A stretch of 7,011 bases of DNA from contig JALLOL010000134.1 of NCBI GenBank assembly GCA_027717875.1, positions 1 to 7,011 of the forward strand, given 5' to 3'. The position numbers and the translations under genes were made by a program. Each line of letters starts with the position of its first letter. The stretch's first letter is position 1. Origin of the DNA: Acidobacteria bacterium AH-259-L09. Lineage in GTDB: Bacteria > Acidobacteriota > UBA6911 > RPQK01. This document shows positions 1 to 6,849 of this stretch, in pieces. A model generated the notes under the pieces. The model was not told the DNA's origin. It saw only the letters and a program-made list of their open reading frames with translations, and made no database searches.

Positions 1-28
1 TCAGGAGTGATTTCAAGCTTGGTGCGTG

Positions 29-34
29 TATAAT
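29..34 (+). promoter_or_regulatory. Possible -10 box (TATAAT) overlapping the first start of the small Cys-rich gene
   Basis: TATAAT matches the sigma-70 -10 consensus exactly. No good -35 box lies 16-18 bases upstream (the bases near 6-12 do not resemble TTGACA). If it works, transcription would begin near 41, which would exclude the start at 33 and favour the one at 42 (leaderless) or 69. It rests on one hexamer. Confidence 0.2.
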
Positions 35-353
35 GGGTTTCATGGGATCAGAGTCGGCTCGGAGAAGTATGGTTGTTGTTTTATTGTTCCTGTTGGTTGT
101 GACAGTTGTGGACCAGTCCGTTTGTCTTTCCTGTACATATGAATTGCCTGACACTACCTCATACGATTCCGGTGCTCACGTTTCCGGACCGGAGCAAGAT
201 TGTTCGCTGTGCTTGGAAGAGTTTCAACCTGCGGTGCCGGGGTTATTTCTGGGACCAATCGAGATGCCGGAATGTCGATATCTGAATGCTTTTCTTCACA
301 ATGATCCTTTGGCTAGCCTGATTTTTCACCCGCCTCGATTCTTTCTTCTCTAG
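33..353 (+). CDS. Small secreted Cys-rich protein of unknown function upstream of the efflux operon
   Basis: A 106-residue frame. After a short arginine-containing N-region (R10, R11) comes a strongly hydrophobic stretch at about residues 13-27, which reads as a signal peptide or membrane anchor. The rest has five cysteines, including two CxxC pairs (C31/C34 and C57/C60) plus C81, and histidines H49, H89 and H99. It ends in a FHPPR segment and a hydrophobic tail. Small exported proteins with Cys/His residues and a PPR-like tail (for example the DUF2946 type) occur beside metal-resistance genes, so a periplasmic metal-binding or accessory role is an inference from context; I do not recognise the family with certainty. 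Starts at 33, 42 and 69 are all in frame. Only the one at 69 has a nearby Shine-Dalgarno-like site (GGAG, 61-64), but using it would lose the arginines before the hydrophobic core. The gap to the channel gene is 185 bases, so it may be a separate unit or the first gene of the operon. Confidence 0.6.
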   Translation: MGFMGSESARRSMVVVLLFLLVVTVVDQSVCLSCTYELPDTTSYDSGAHVSGPEQDCSLCLEEFQPAVPGLFLGPIEMPECRYLNAFLHNDPLASLIFHPPRFFLL

Positions 354-538
354 TTATTCTCTTAGTTGATATGACGGCGGGCTGAACTCAGCTTTTGGCG
401 GCGCCCTACTTTTTGTGTGGTTTCTGCCGATAAGTGGTCGTTCTGCCCTGTTCAGCCGTTTCGCTCACGAACCCCAGGAATGTTGTGGAGTCAGGCCAAG
501 TCAATTTCCTGCCTCGTGAGAAACGATGCGAGTTGCAT
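354..538. other. 185-base spacer between the small Cys-rich gene and the channel gene
   Basis: The spacer holds no convincing gene. The frame of the channel gene stays open back to a GTG at 434, but the 35 extra codons do not resemble a signal peptide and would displace the real one. A weak hairpin (GCTG 381-384, CAGC 389-392) is followed by four Ts, and TTTTT lies at 410-414; both are too weak to call a terminator. No clear sigma-70 promoter or dyad operator of a metal regulator was found. Confidence 0.5.
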
Positions 539-1786
539 ATGAAGTTAAGAATTTTGAGGAATTTGTTTTTTGTTTGGGTTGTTGGAGGTCAACTTTTGGG
601 TCAAGTGATTGTGCCTCCGATGTTGTCTTTGAGCCACGCTAAGGACCTGCTTCTTGAGCACAATCCTTTGCTTCAGGTCGAGGGTTTGAATTCGGAGATC
701 GAAAGGGGGAACTTAATCGATGGGGAAAAAAGGCCGAACCCAGAATTTTCCGTTAGGTCGGAGGGGCTCGGTTCCGGGGCTAGCACTGGTACGTTCTTCA
801 ATGATCAGGAGCTTTCAATCCAGTTAAGTTATGAAATCGAAACGGCCGGCAAGCGTCGCAAAAGGACGCAGGTGAAACTGCACGGTGTGGAGATTGCAGA
901 GACTCGGTTTAAGGACCGAATACGTTTGCTCTCTTACGAATTGAAGCGGAGATACTATCAGGTCGTCTTGGCTCAGCTGGATCTGAGGCTGGCAAAGGAG
1001 ATCTCCGAGGAGTTTGAACAGATTGTGAGTCTGCATCGTGTACGTTACAGAGCCGGGGAGATCTCCGGAGGTGAATTGCGTCGAACTGAAGTTGAGCAGT
1101 ACCGGTTTCATGATGACGTCGTTGCTGCCGAAGTCCAACTTGAAAACGCTCAGGACCATCTCTTGGCTTTGCTAGGGAGTCAGGACTTCTTGCAGAGTTT
1201 TCAGGCTGTTGACGATTTTGATCCTTCATTTAGTCCCCCTTCTCGATCGAGTTTGATGGAGATGGCCCTTCGCCAAAGGGAAGACTTGAATGCCCAGAGG
1301 GTCCGTATCGAACAGGCTGATTCGCAGATCGATCTTGAAAAGGCTCGGGCGCTGCCCAACGTAAGAGCATTTGGGGGATATCGCCGTGATTTTGGAAGCG
1401 ACGGGGCCGTCGTAGGAGTCAGTATTCCATTGGTCGTATTCAACAAAAACCAAGGGGGAATTGCGCTGGCAAAGGCTAGGCAAGAGCAGGAGGAGTGGCG
1501 GCTTCGACTTTTGGAGATTAGCGTCCTAGAGCAAATCCAGCTGGCATTAAATGAGCTGGAGGGTGATCAGCGGCGACTTCGGGCACTGACCTCGGACTAC
1601 CTGAGAAACGCCCGGCAGTCGCGTGACATTGCTGAATCCGCGTATCGATTGGGATCCGCTTCACCTGTAGAGTTTCTGGACGCGCAAAGGGCGTACCGGG
1701 AAACGACGCGTCTTTACAATCGTGCCCTTTACGATTTTCAAATCAGCCGGGCTCGCCTGGAACTCGCGGTAGGAAAGGACCTCTAA
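539..1786 (+). CDS. czcC: Outer-membrane channel of RND metal efflux system (CzcC/CusC-like, TolC superfamily)
   Basis: This is the outer-membrane exit duct of a tripartite heavy-metal pump. With the ATG at 539 it has 415 residues, the usual size for CzcC. It begins with a signal peptide: basic N-region (K2, R4, R7) and hydrophobic core at about 9-20, with cleavage probably near 17-22. Two outer-membrane efflux protein repeats follow, at about 30-215 and 235-412, with long helical, charged stretches. Recognisable CzcC-type segments are NPEFSV (67-72), SYEIETAGKRRKR (97-109), SIPLVVFNKNQGGIALAKA (295-313) and YRLGSASPVEFLDAQRAY (369-386). There is no lipobox, unlike CusC or OprM. The longer frame from a GTG at 434 adds 35 residues without signal-peptide character, so I reject that start, although no strong Shine-Dalgarno precedes 539. 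The gene ends 3 bases before the adaptor gene. The family is sure; the metal specificity comes from the pump. Confidence 0.93.
   Translation: MKLRILRNLFFVWVVGGQLLGQVIVPPMLSLSHAKDLLLEHNPLLQVEGLNSEIERGNLIDGEKRPNPEFSVRSEGLGSGASTGTFFNDQELSIQLSYEIETAGKRRKRTQVKLHGVEIAETRFKDRIRLLSYELKRRYYQVVLAQLDLRLAKEISEEFEQIVSLHRVRYRAGEISGGELRRTEVEQYRFHDDVVAAEVQLENAQDHLLALLGSQDFLQSFQAVDDFDPSFSPPSRSSLMEMALRQREDLNAQRVRIEQADSQIDLEKARALPNVRAFGGYRRDFGSDGAVVGVSIPLVVFNKNQGGIALAKARQEQEEWRLRLLEISVLEQIQLALNELEGDQRRLRALTSDYLRNARQSRDIAESAYRLGSASPVEFLDAQRAYRETTRLYNRALYDFQISRARLELAVGKDL
1771..1779 (+). promoter_or_regulatory. Ribosome binding site of the adaptor gene, inside the end of the channel gene
   Basis: AGGAAAGGA lies 10 bases before the ATG at 1790 and within the last codons of the channel gene. 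This suggests translational coupling of the two genes and supports the chosen start. Confidence 0.6.
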
Positions 1787-1789
1787 TTT

Positions 1790-3043
1790 ATGACACATTT
1801 GAAAAAACCTCGAATATTCTTTTGTCTTCATCTCTTGCTAATCACTTTACATGTTAGCTGTGGTCAACGAACGGACGACTCTGAATCTCCGGAGGGCCAT
1901 CTAGATGAAGAAAAACACTCCTTGGAAGTTTTAGAGCTAGAAATTGAAGGTGTTCGAGCAGCGGACATTCAGGTACGAGCAACCCAGTTCCTCGATTTTC
2001 CAGATTATTTGGAAACCACGGGGGTGGTCTCGCCGAATGAGTCGCGAATTGCCCATATCAGGCCTCTCTCCCCGGGGGTTGTCAAACAGGTGTTTGTTCG
2101 TCGGGGAGACCGGGTAAGGAGAGGTCAGCCTTTGATTCAATATGACAATGTGGAGCTCGGTGAAGTCATAGCAGACTATCTTCTTCAACAGGCCGAGCTC
2201 AGAAATGCTCTGGCTCAGCGCGAGGTAGCCGTGAAATTCTGGGACCGCGCGAAGGAGCTTTGGCAAAATGAGGCCATTGCCAAGAAGGAGGTGGAACTAC
2301 GCGAGGCGGAGTACCGCAACGCCGAAGAGACTGTTCGGAGCCGACGAGTCCAAATTGCCAGGACGGAAGTAAAGATACAGCGATACGGAGTTGACGAACA
2401 GGATCTGGATACGCTCAAAATGCGTGAAACCGCCAAAGGAATCCGCGAGGTGTCCACGACTGTTTTGAAGGCCCCCTTTGAAGGCACAGTGACGGACTAC
2501 GAGGTCGCGGTTGGGGAACTTGTCTCTCCCGAACGTTCGCTCCTTACCGTTGCCGATCTTTCCACGGTCTGGGTCTTAGCCGACATTTACGAAAGGGATA
2601 TAGGCTCTGTTTTCGAATCGCGGACCGCAAGAGTTGTGACGACTTCCTACCCTGACGAAGTCTTCGACGCAGAAATCACGTACATGAGCGATGTGCTCGA
2701 TCCAGACACGAGGACCGTTAAGGCGCGGTGCGAAGTGTTCAATCAGTCAGGCCGCTTGAAGTTAGGCATGTTCGCCACTATTCGAATCCCGCGAGAAACG
2801 GCTCGAATGCTGCCCGCCGTGCCGGTTTCAGCATTGCAAACAATTGAAGGTCAAAGTGTTGTGTTTGTCCAATTGGAAGAAGGACGCTTCGAGAAACGGA
2901 GGGTTGAAACAGGACCTCAGGAAGGCTTATGGATTGGCATTAAAAACGGACTCCACGAGGGCGAAATGGTGGTAACCCAGGGAAGCTTCTCCCTTAAGTC
3001 GGAAATGTTGCGCGAATCACTTGGAGGCGGTCACACCCATTAA
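1790..3043 (+). CDS. czcB: Periplasmic adaptor (membrane fusion) lipoprotein of RND metal efflux system (CzcB/CusB-like)
   Basis: This 417-residue adaptor joins the inner-membrane pump to the outer-membrane channel. It has a basic N-terminus (K5, K6, R8), a hydrophobic core at 9-20 and a cysteine at 24 in LHVSC, so it is probably a lipoprotein, although His at -3 replaces the usual Leu. Residues 25-45 form an acidic, His-containing linker. The biotinyl-lipoyl-like half motifs are at about 86-124 (with SPGVV and VRRGDRVRRGQPL) and 226-256 (LKAPFEGTV, VGELVSPERSLL). They flank an alpha-helical hairpin at about 125-205 that should contact the channel. A beta-barrel (258-335) and a membrane-proximal domain (336-400) follow. 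The C-terminus GGGHTH is a short His tail like those common in CzcB proteins and could bind metal. It is 3 bases from the channel gene and 15 from the pump gene, in one operon. The family call is firm; the lipid anchor is likely. Confidence 0.93.
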   Translation: MTHLKKPRIFFCLHLLLITLHVSCGQRTDDSESPEGHLDEEKHSLEVLELEIEGVRAADIQVRATQFLDFPDYLETTGVVSPNESRIAHIRPLSPGVVKQVFVRRGDRVRRGQPLIQYDNVELGEVIADYLLQQAELRNALAQREVAVKFWDRAKELWQNEAIAKKEVELREAEYRNAEETVRSRRVQIARTEVKIQRYGVDEQDLDTLKMRETAKGIREVSTTVLKAPFEGTVTDYEVAVGELVSPERSLLTVADLSTVWVLADIYERDIGSVFESRTARVVTTSYPDEVFDAEITYMSDVLDPDTRTVKARCEVFNQSGRLKLGMFATIRIPRETARMLPAVPVSALQTIEGQSVVFVQLEEGRFEKRRVETGPQEGLWIGIKNGLHEGEMVVTQGSFSLKSEMLRESLGGGHTH

Positions 3044-3044
3044 C

Positions 3045-3051
3045 GAAGAGG
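3045..3051 (+). promoter_or_regulatory. Ribosome binding site of the pump gene
   Basis: GAAGAGG lies in the 15-base gap after the adaptor stop codon, 7 bases before the ATG at 3059. This is normal spacing and fixes the pump start. Confidence 0.6.
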
Positions 3052-3058
3052 TTTTGCA

Positions 3059-6000
3059 ATGATCAATAAGATCCTTTGGTTTAGTATTCGTCGGCGCTAT
3101 TTCGTGGTCATGTTGTGGCTGGTTCTGGTTGGGGTGGGTCTCTACTCGGCAGTCCAGCTTCCCATTGATGCTGTACCCGACGTGACAACAAATCAGGTCC
3201 AGATCAACACGGTCGCCCCTGGGTTTTCTCCCTTGGAAATGGAGAAATACGTGACCTTTCCCATAGAAGTGGCTATGAGCAACTTGCCGCAAAAGACAGA
3301 GGTTCGCTCTATCTCTCAGTTCGGCCTTTCCCAGGTGACGATCACATTTAAAGAGGAAGTAGACATTTACTGGGCCCGTCAGCTCGTCTTGGAAAGACTT
3401 CTCAAAGCGCAACGGGAATTACCCGCAGGGGTTTCTCCTGAGCTTGGGCCAGTCAGCACGGGTCTCGGTGAGATTTATCACTTTACGGTCGAAGCCGAGG
3501 AGAATAGTGAATACTCGCTTATGGATCTGCGTACTATTCTCGATTGGTATATCAAGCCTCAGCTGAGGAATATTCCTGGAGTTATCGACGTGAACAGCTT
3601 CGGTGGTCTTCTTAAGCAGTACGAGGTCTTAATTGATCCGCAAAAACTTCTTAGTCACAGTTTGGCTCTTAACGAAGTCATCGGCGCCCTTAGGGAAAAC
3701 AACAGTAACGTGGGAGGGGCCTACCTGGAAAGAGGGGGTGAGCAGCAGCTGATTCGAGGCGTGGGTCTTATTCAGTCAATTGAGGACATTGAAAATATCG
3801 TGGTAACGGCAAGCAATGGAACACCCATCCGTATTCGGGATTTAGCCAAAGTGGGGTTAGGTGCAGAAGTCCGCCAGGGAGCGGCGACCCGAGACGGTAA
3901 GGGTGAAGCCGTTATGGGGATCGCAATGCTGTTACAAGGAGAAAACAGTAGGACGGTCACTGAAGCTGTTAAAGCAAAGCTTTCTAGTCTCAAAAGCACT
4001 TTACCTGCAGGAGTCAGTGTTCAACCTTTTTACAATCGTAGCGAGTTGGTAAATGCCACGATCAAGACGGCCACGACGAATCTCGTCGAGGGAGGGTTGT
4101 TGGTTGTCCTTGTCCTGTTCTTGTTTCTTCTTCAACTCAGAGCTGGGCTCATCGTCAGCAGTGTCATCCCATTGTCAATGCTCTTTGCCATCATCGGGAT
4201 GAATTACTTCAAGGTTTCGGCCAACCTGATGACTCTCGGCGCGATTGACTTTGGATTGATCGTAGATGCAGCCGTCATTATCGTTGAAAACTGTGTGCGT
4301 CATTTATCGGAGGAGAGGAAAGCACTAGGACGGAAACTTTCTCGTGACGAGCGGTTAAGGACGATCTGGAAAGGTAGTTCGGAGGTTCGTCGAGCCAGTC
4401 AGTTTGGTGAGATCATTATTATTTCAGCTTACATTCCAATCCTGTCGCTTGTGGGTATAGAGGGGAAGATGTTCAGGCCCATGGCGTTCACGGTCATCTT
4501 GGCTCTCTCCGGAGCACTGATTTTGAGCGTGACTCTGGTTCCAGCGCTTTGCGCGATCTTTCTGAAAGCCCGGGAAGAAGGTAGGAACCCAATTGTGAAT
4601 TTCCTGACGGGGATTTACAAGCCTCTGCTCCAGAATGCCATCCGATTTCACTGGGCGACGATTGGATGTGCCGTTTTGTGTGTGTTTGGCGGGCTAGCTT
4701 TATTTCCACTTTTGGGTGCAGAGTTTCTTCCGGAGCTGGATGAAGGGGCGATTGCCATTAATCATATTCGTTTGAAGAGTGCGTCTCTATCTGAGAGTGT
4801 ACGGCAGACAACTCTAGTTGAGAAAATAGTTAAGGAGTTTCCCGAAGTTCGAACGGTGGTGAGCCGAATCGGGCGTCCTGAAATCGCGACAGATCCGATG
4901 GGTCCTGACATGGCGGACACTTATGTTTTTCTATACCCGAAATCGGCGTGGCGAGAAGGGTTGACGAAAGTCGATTTAGTAGAGGACATCTCAGCAAAAC
5001 TGGAGAAGTTCCCTGGCATGGTGGCGTCTTTCTCACAGCCCATCAAATTTCGCATGATGGAGCTCATTGAAGGTGTGGGAGCGCGTTCGGATGTGGTCGT
5101 CAAGATTTTTGGTGACGATATGGATGTCTTGCTGCGAAAGGCCAACGATATTGCGGCTGTCCTTAGAAGTGTTCCTGGAGCCGAGGATGTTAAGGTACAG
5201 CAGATCACGGGACTACCAATTCTGCAGGTTGATATTGATCGCCACAAGATTGCTCGCTACGGGATTAATGTGTCTGACGTACAGGAGATTGTCCAGTCCG
5301 CAATTTCAGGTACCAGGGCTACGACGGTCTTAGAAGGGTTCAGGCGATTTGATGCTGTCGTTAGATTTCCTCCTAGAGTTCGCGATAGCGTGGAGGATTT
5401 TAAGAATTTGTTGGTCAGTGCTCCGACCGGGGCAAAGATTCCTTTGGCTCAGCTCGCCGATGTTAGGACTGAAACCGGACCGGCCGAGGTTAGCCGTGAA
5501 AACGGCCAGCGTCGTATCTCGGTCGAGGTCAATGTACCTCGCCGTGATATTGGCTCGTTCGTGGCTGAAGCACAGGAACTGGTGGACAACCAGATCGATC
5601 CTACTCCGGGCTACGCTGTTGAGTGGGGAGGTACGTTCGAGCATCTGGAGAGTGGCCGCAACCGCCTTTTGGTTGCAGTGCCGGTGACTTTCTTTCTGGT
5701 TTTCCTACTTCTTTTCACGACCTTCAACTCCATAAAGCAGGCAGCCATGGTTTTTACGGGAATTCCTTTTGCGATTACTGGAGGAGTTTTAGCTCTATGG
5801 ATGCGAGGGATGAACTTTTCGATGAGCGCAGGGATTGGATTCATCGCAGTTTCTGGGGTAGCCGTTCTAAACGGGATAGTGATGCTAACCTTTATCAACC
5901 AGCTTCGGAAACAGAAGCGGTCCGTCTTGACCGCTGTTTTTGAGGGCGCGGTGGTGCGGTTGCGTCCGGTGTTTATGACAGCGCTCGTAGCGAGTCTGGG

Positions 6001-6169
6001 TTTTGTCCCAATGGCCCTATCCACTAGCACCGGAGCCGAAGTCCAACGCCCCCTGGCGACAGTAGTAATCGGAGGTCTAATCACCTCGACCTTACTAACC
6101 CTGTTCGTGCTTCCGGTTCTTTATCACCTCTTCCATGGCGAGAAATCTGTGACACCAGAGATCAGATAA
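3059..6169 (+). CDS. czcA: Inner-membrane RND pump for divalent heavy metals (CzcA-like, HME family)
   Basis: This 1036-residue proton/metal antiporter is full length for the family (about 1020-1060). Twelve membrane segments can be placed: TM1 at about 12-34, TM2-6 between about 342 and 500, TM7 at about 530-552, TM8-12 between about 868 and 1023. Two large periplasmic loops (about 35-340 and 553-867) form the pore and docking domains. TM4 carries DFGLIVDAAVIIVEN (397-411). D397, D403 and E410 keep the spacing of the three acidic residues of Cupriavidus CzcA (D402, D408, E415), which marks the Co/Zn/Cd/Ni branch; CusA-type Cu/Ag pumps differ here. Other family segments are LPIDAVPDVTTNQVQ (34-48), RSISQFGLSQVT (83-94), GGAYLERGGEQQLIRG (219-234), PELDEGAI (558-565) and ARSDVVVKIFGDD (675-687). 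It is the last gene of the operon, and no obvious terminator follows. The family is certain and divalent specificity is likely; the exact metal cannot be read from the sequence. Confidence 0.96.
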   Translation: MINKILWFSIRRRYFVVMLWLVLVGVGLYSAVQLPIDAVPDVTTNQVQINTVAPGFSPLEMEKYVTFPIEVAMSNLPQKTEVRSISQFGLSQVTITFKEEVDIYWARQLVLERLLKAQRELPAGVSPELGPVSTGLGEIYHFTVEAEENSEYSLMDLRTILDWYIKPQLRNIPGVIDVNSFGGLLKQYEVLIDPQKLLSHSLALNEVIGALRENNSNVGGAYLERGGEQQLIRGVGLIQSIEDIENIVVTASNGTPIRIRDLAKVGLGAEVRQGAATRDGKGEAVMGIAMLLQGENSRTVTEAVKAKLSSLKSTLPAGVSVQPFYNRSELVNATIKTATTNLVEGGLLVVLVLFLFLLQLRAGLIVSSVIPLSMLFAIIGMNYFKVSANLMTLGAIDFGLIVDAAVIIVENCVRHLSEERKALGRKLSRDERLRTIWKGSSEVRRASQFGEIIIISAYIPILSLVGIEGKMFRPMAFTVILALSGALILSVTLVPALCAIFLKAREEGRNPIVNFLTGIYKPLLQNAIRFHWATIGCAVLCVFGGLALFPLLGAEFLPELDEGAIAINHIRLKSASLSESVRQTTLVEKIVKEFPEVRTVVSRIGRPEIATDPMGPDMADTYVFLYPKSAWREGLTKVDLVEDISAKLEKFPGMVASFSQPIKFRMMELIEGVGARSDVVVKIFGDDMDVLLRKANDIAAVLRSVPGAEDVKVQQITGLPILQVDIDRHKIARYGINVSDVQEIVQSAISGTRATTVLEGFRRFDAVVRFPPRVRDSVEDFKNLLVSAPTGAKIPLAQLADVRTETGPAEVSRENGQRRISVEVNVPRRDIGSFVAEAQELVDNQIDPTPGYAVEWGGTFEHLESGRNRLLVAVPVTFFLVFLLLFTTFNSIKQAAMVFTGIPFAITGGVLALWMRGMNFSMSAGIGFIAVSGVAVLNGIVMLTFINQLRKQKRSVLTAVFEGAVVRLRPVFMTALVASLGFVPMALSTSTGAEVQRPLATVVIGGLITSTLLTLFVLPVLYHLFHGEKSVTPEIR

Positions 6170-6216
6170 ATGAAGGACGGACTTTCGGTGGGTAGCCGTC
6201 ATACTCGGCCCTTCAT
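6170..6216. repeat. Nested inverted repeat just after the pump gene
   Basis: ATGAAGG (6170-6176) pairs with CCTTCAT (6210-6216), and inside it GACGG (6176-6180) pairs with CCGTC (6196-6200), with one shared base and a bulge. No T-run follows, so it is not a standard intrinsic terminator. It could be RNA structure at the operon end, a processing site, or chance. It also overlaps the 3' end of the minus-strand pseudogene. Confidence 0.3.
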
Positions 6217-6447
6217 GCCAGGGGTGAGATAGGTGGTCTCCGTGCCGTCCTCATGGATCAGCTGACCGGGTTGATCCCGCCACATGATCCAGTCGCCGAC
6301 TTTGAGGTTGAGGGATTCTTTTTGCCAGTAGTGCACCTCTTTGATGCCACCTGTAGCCGATGTTACCTAATATTCTTGGGTGGCTACCCAGACAGATTCA
6401 ACATTGAACGTAGGGAACCGTATCTGATCTCTATTGGGGAGAAGCTT
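6199..6447 (-). pseudogene. Interrupted minus-strand frame, C-terminal remnant of an unidentified protein
   Basis: On the minus strand, the frame ending in TGA (6199-6201) reads 55 protein-like residues from 6366. The last part contains VGDWIMWRDQPGQLIHEDG and then TTYLTPGMKGRV, with a plausible mix of charged and aromatic residues and mostly unremarkable codons. Going upstream it meets an in-frame TAG (6367-6369). Beyond that it continues as a further protein-like 26 residues including NVESVWVATQEY, until a TAA at 6448-6450. There is no suitable ATG at the N-terminal end. It reads as the end of a gene that gained a nonsense mutation and lost its 5' part. The aromatic, glycine-rich pattern suggests a small beta-rich domain, but I do not recognise the family. 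It converges on the efflux operon, with its stop 30 bases beyond the pump stop codon. A functional short protein or TAG read-through is possible but less likely. Confidence 0.45.
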
Positions 6448-6589
6448 TTAGCTCAGTAAATTGGAAAGTTGACCCACTTCCTAGATCTTTTCTATGCTTC
6501 CTCCATTAAGGGTTCGTCGAGCCCTGGGCTTTCCAGTTCTTCTCTCCGTAGATTCGTAGATTTCACGAGTCGAACGTTACCGCTAGGTG

Positions 6590-6791
6590 ATGGGACTGGT
6601 CACAGCCTACCGGCCATCCGGAACGTACCGCTTTCTATCGGTGTTTGGAGGACTACTGGGAGAGTGATAGGAAATTGCTTTTTGTGGAGATTGCATCTTG
6701 GAGAAGAAAGCTCCTATTGGCAATGGAATCAATCACTTCCAGCGGTAACTCTTTTTCCGAGTCTGAACTTTTTATTGAGCTTCTGATCTGA
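6590..6791 (+). pseudogene. Possible frameshifted remnant of an IS91-type transposase N-terminus
   Basis: From the ATG at 6590, one frame reads MGLVTAYRP. The next frame then continues from 6615 as HPERTAFYRCLEDYWE and stays open to TGA at 6789-6791. Joined across the frame change, YRP-HPERTAFYRC-LE resembles from memory the start of IS91-family transposases (YRPRxPExTxxYRxxxxH-like), which precedes their zinc-binding domain. The part after residue 25 no longer looks like that family and has no CxxC fingers, so only the first segment supports the call. No terminal sequence of an IS91-type element was found. It is best taken as a decayed fragment of a mobile element, with low to moderate certainty. 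It could also be a chance resemblance. Confidence 0.3.
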
Positions 6792-6823
6792 CTTAACCTT
6801 TTCGGTTTCGGTGCAGCCGTTGT

Positions 6824-6835
6824 GATTGTACAATC
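6824..6835. promoter_or_regulatory. Perfect 12-bp palindrome before the 3' gene, possible operator
   Basis: GATTGTACAATC is its own reverse complement over all 12 bases. It ends 14 bases before the ATG at 6850. It contains TACAAT (6829-6834), a five-of-six match to a -10 box, although no good -35 box is visible. A dimeric repressor binding here would block that promoter. The stem is too compact, and lacks a following T-run, for a terminator. Confidence 0.4.
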
Positions 6836-6841
6836 CTGTGC

Positions 6842-6847
6842 AGGAGG
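6842..6847 (+). promoter_or_regulatory. Consensus Shine-Dalgarno AGGAGG with ambiguous target start
   Basis: AGGAGG is a full match to the anti-Shine-Dalgarno core. It is only 2 bases from the in-frame ATG at 6850, which is unusually close, but 6 bases from an ATG at 6854 in another frame. That second ATG opens a 14-codon frame ending in TGA at 6896-6898. Confidence 0.55.
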
Positions 6848-6849
6848 TC

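Larger units (their letters stand above)
6170..6849. other. 680-base stretch without an intact gene, holding decayed remnants
   Basis: Between the pump gene and the next gene start, no frame looks like a complete gene. The stretch contains an interrupted minus-strand frame (6199-6447), a frameshifted plus-strand remnant (6590-6791) and a short leader with a palindrome (6824-6835). The open frames at 6253-6459 and 6469-6786 on the plus strand have no family resemblance; the first lies opposite the better minus-strand frame. No tRNA, CRISPR array or intact insertion-sequence end was seen. Confidence 0.5.

Noticed and set aside
366..394. TTGATA as a -35 box for the efflux operon
   Set aside because: No -10-like hexamer lies 16-18 bases downstream.
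379..414. GC-rich weak hairpins followed by T-runs in the first spacer
   Set aside because: The stems are only 4 bp with mismatches outside; too weak for an intrinsic terminator.
997..1066. Two copies of GGAGATCTCCG exactly 60 bases apart
   Set aside because: Both lie in phase inside the channel gene and encode Glu-Ile-Ser in helical segments; codon coincidence explains them.
5611..6084. Minus-strand open frame of 157 codons inside the pump gene
   Set aside because: Its composition (rich in Thr, Arg, Ala, Pro) is that of an antisense shadow of membrane-protein codons; the pump on the plus strand explains the sequence.
6189..6390. 9-bp inverted repeat TGGGTAGCC / GGCTACCCA about 185 bases apart
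   Set aside because: A 9-bp inverted match is expected about once by chance in a region this size, and neither copy looks like a mobile-element end.
6253..6459. Plus-strand open frame of 68 codons
   Set aside because: It lies opposite the more protein-like minus-strand frame, has no family resemblance, and lacks a convincing ribosome binding site.
6469..6786. Plus-strand open frame of 105 codons from a TTG
   Set aside because: It starts with TTG, has low-complexity Ser/Leu-rich content, and overlaps a different frame that shows a transposase-like segment. Not supported as a gene.
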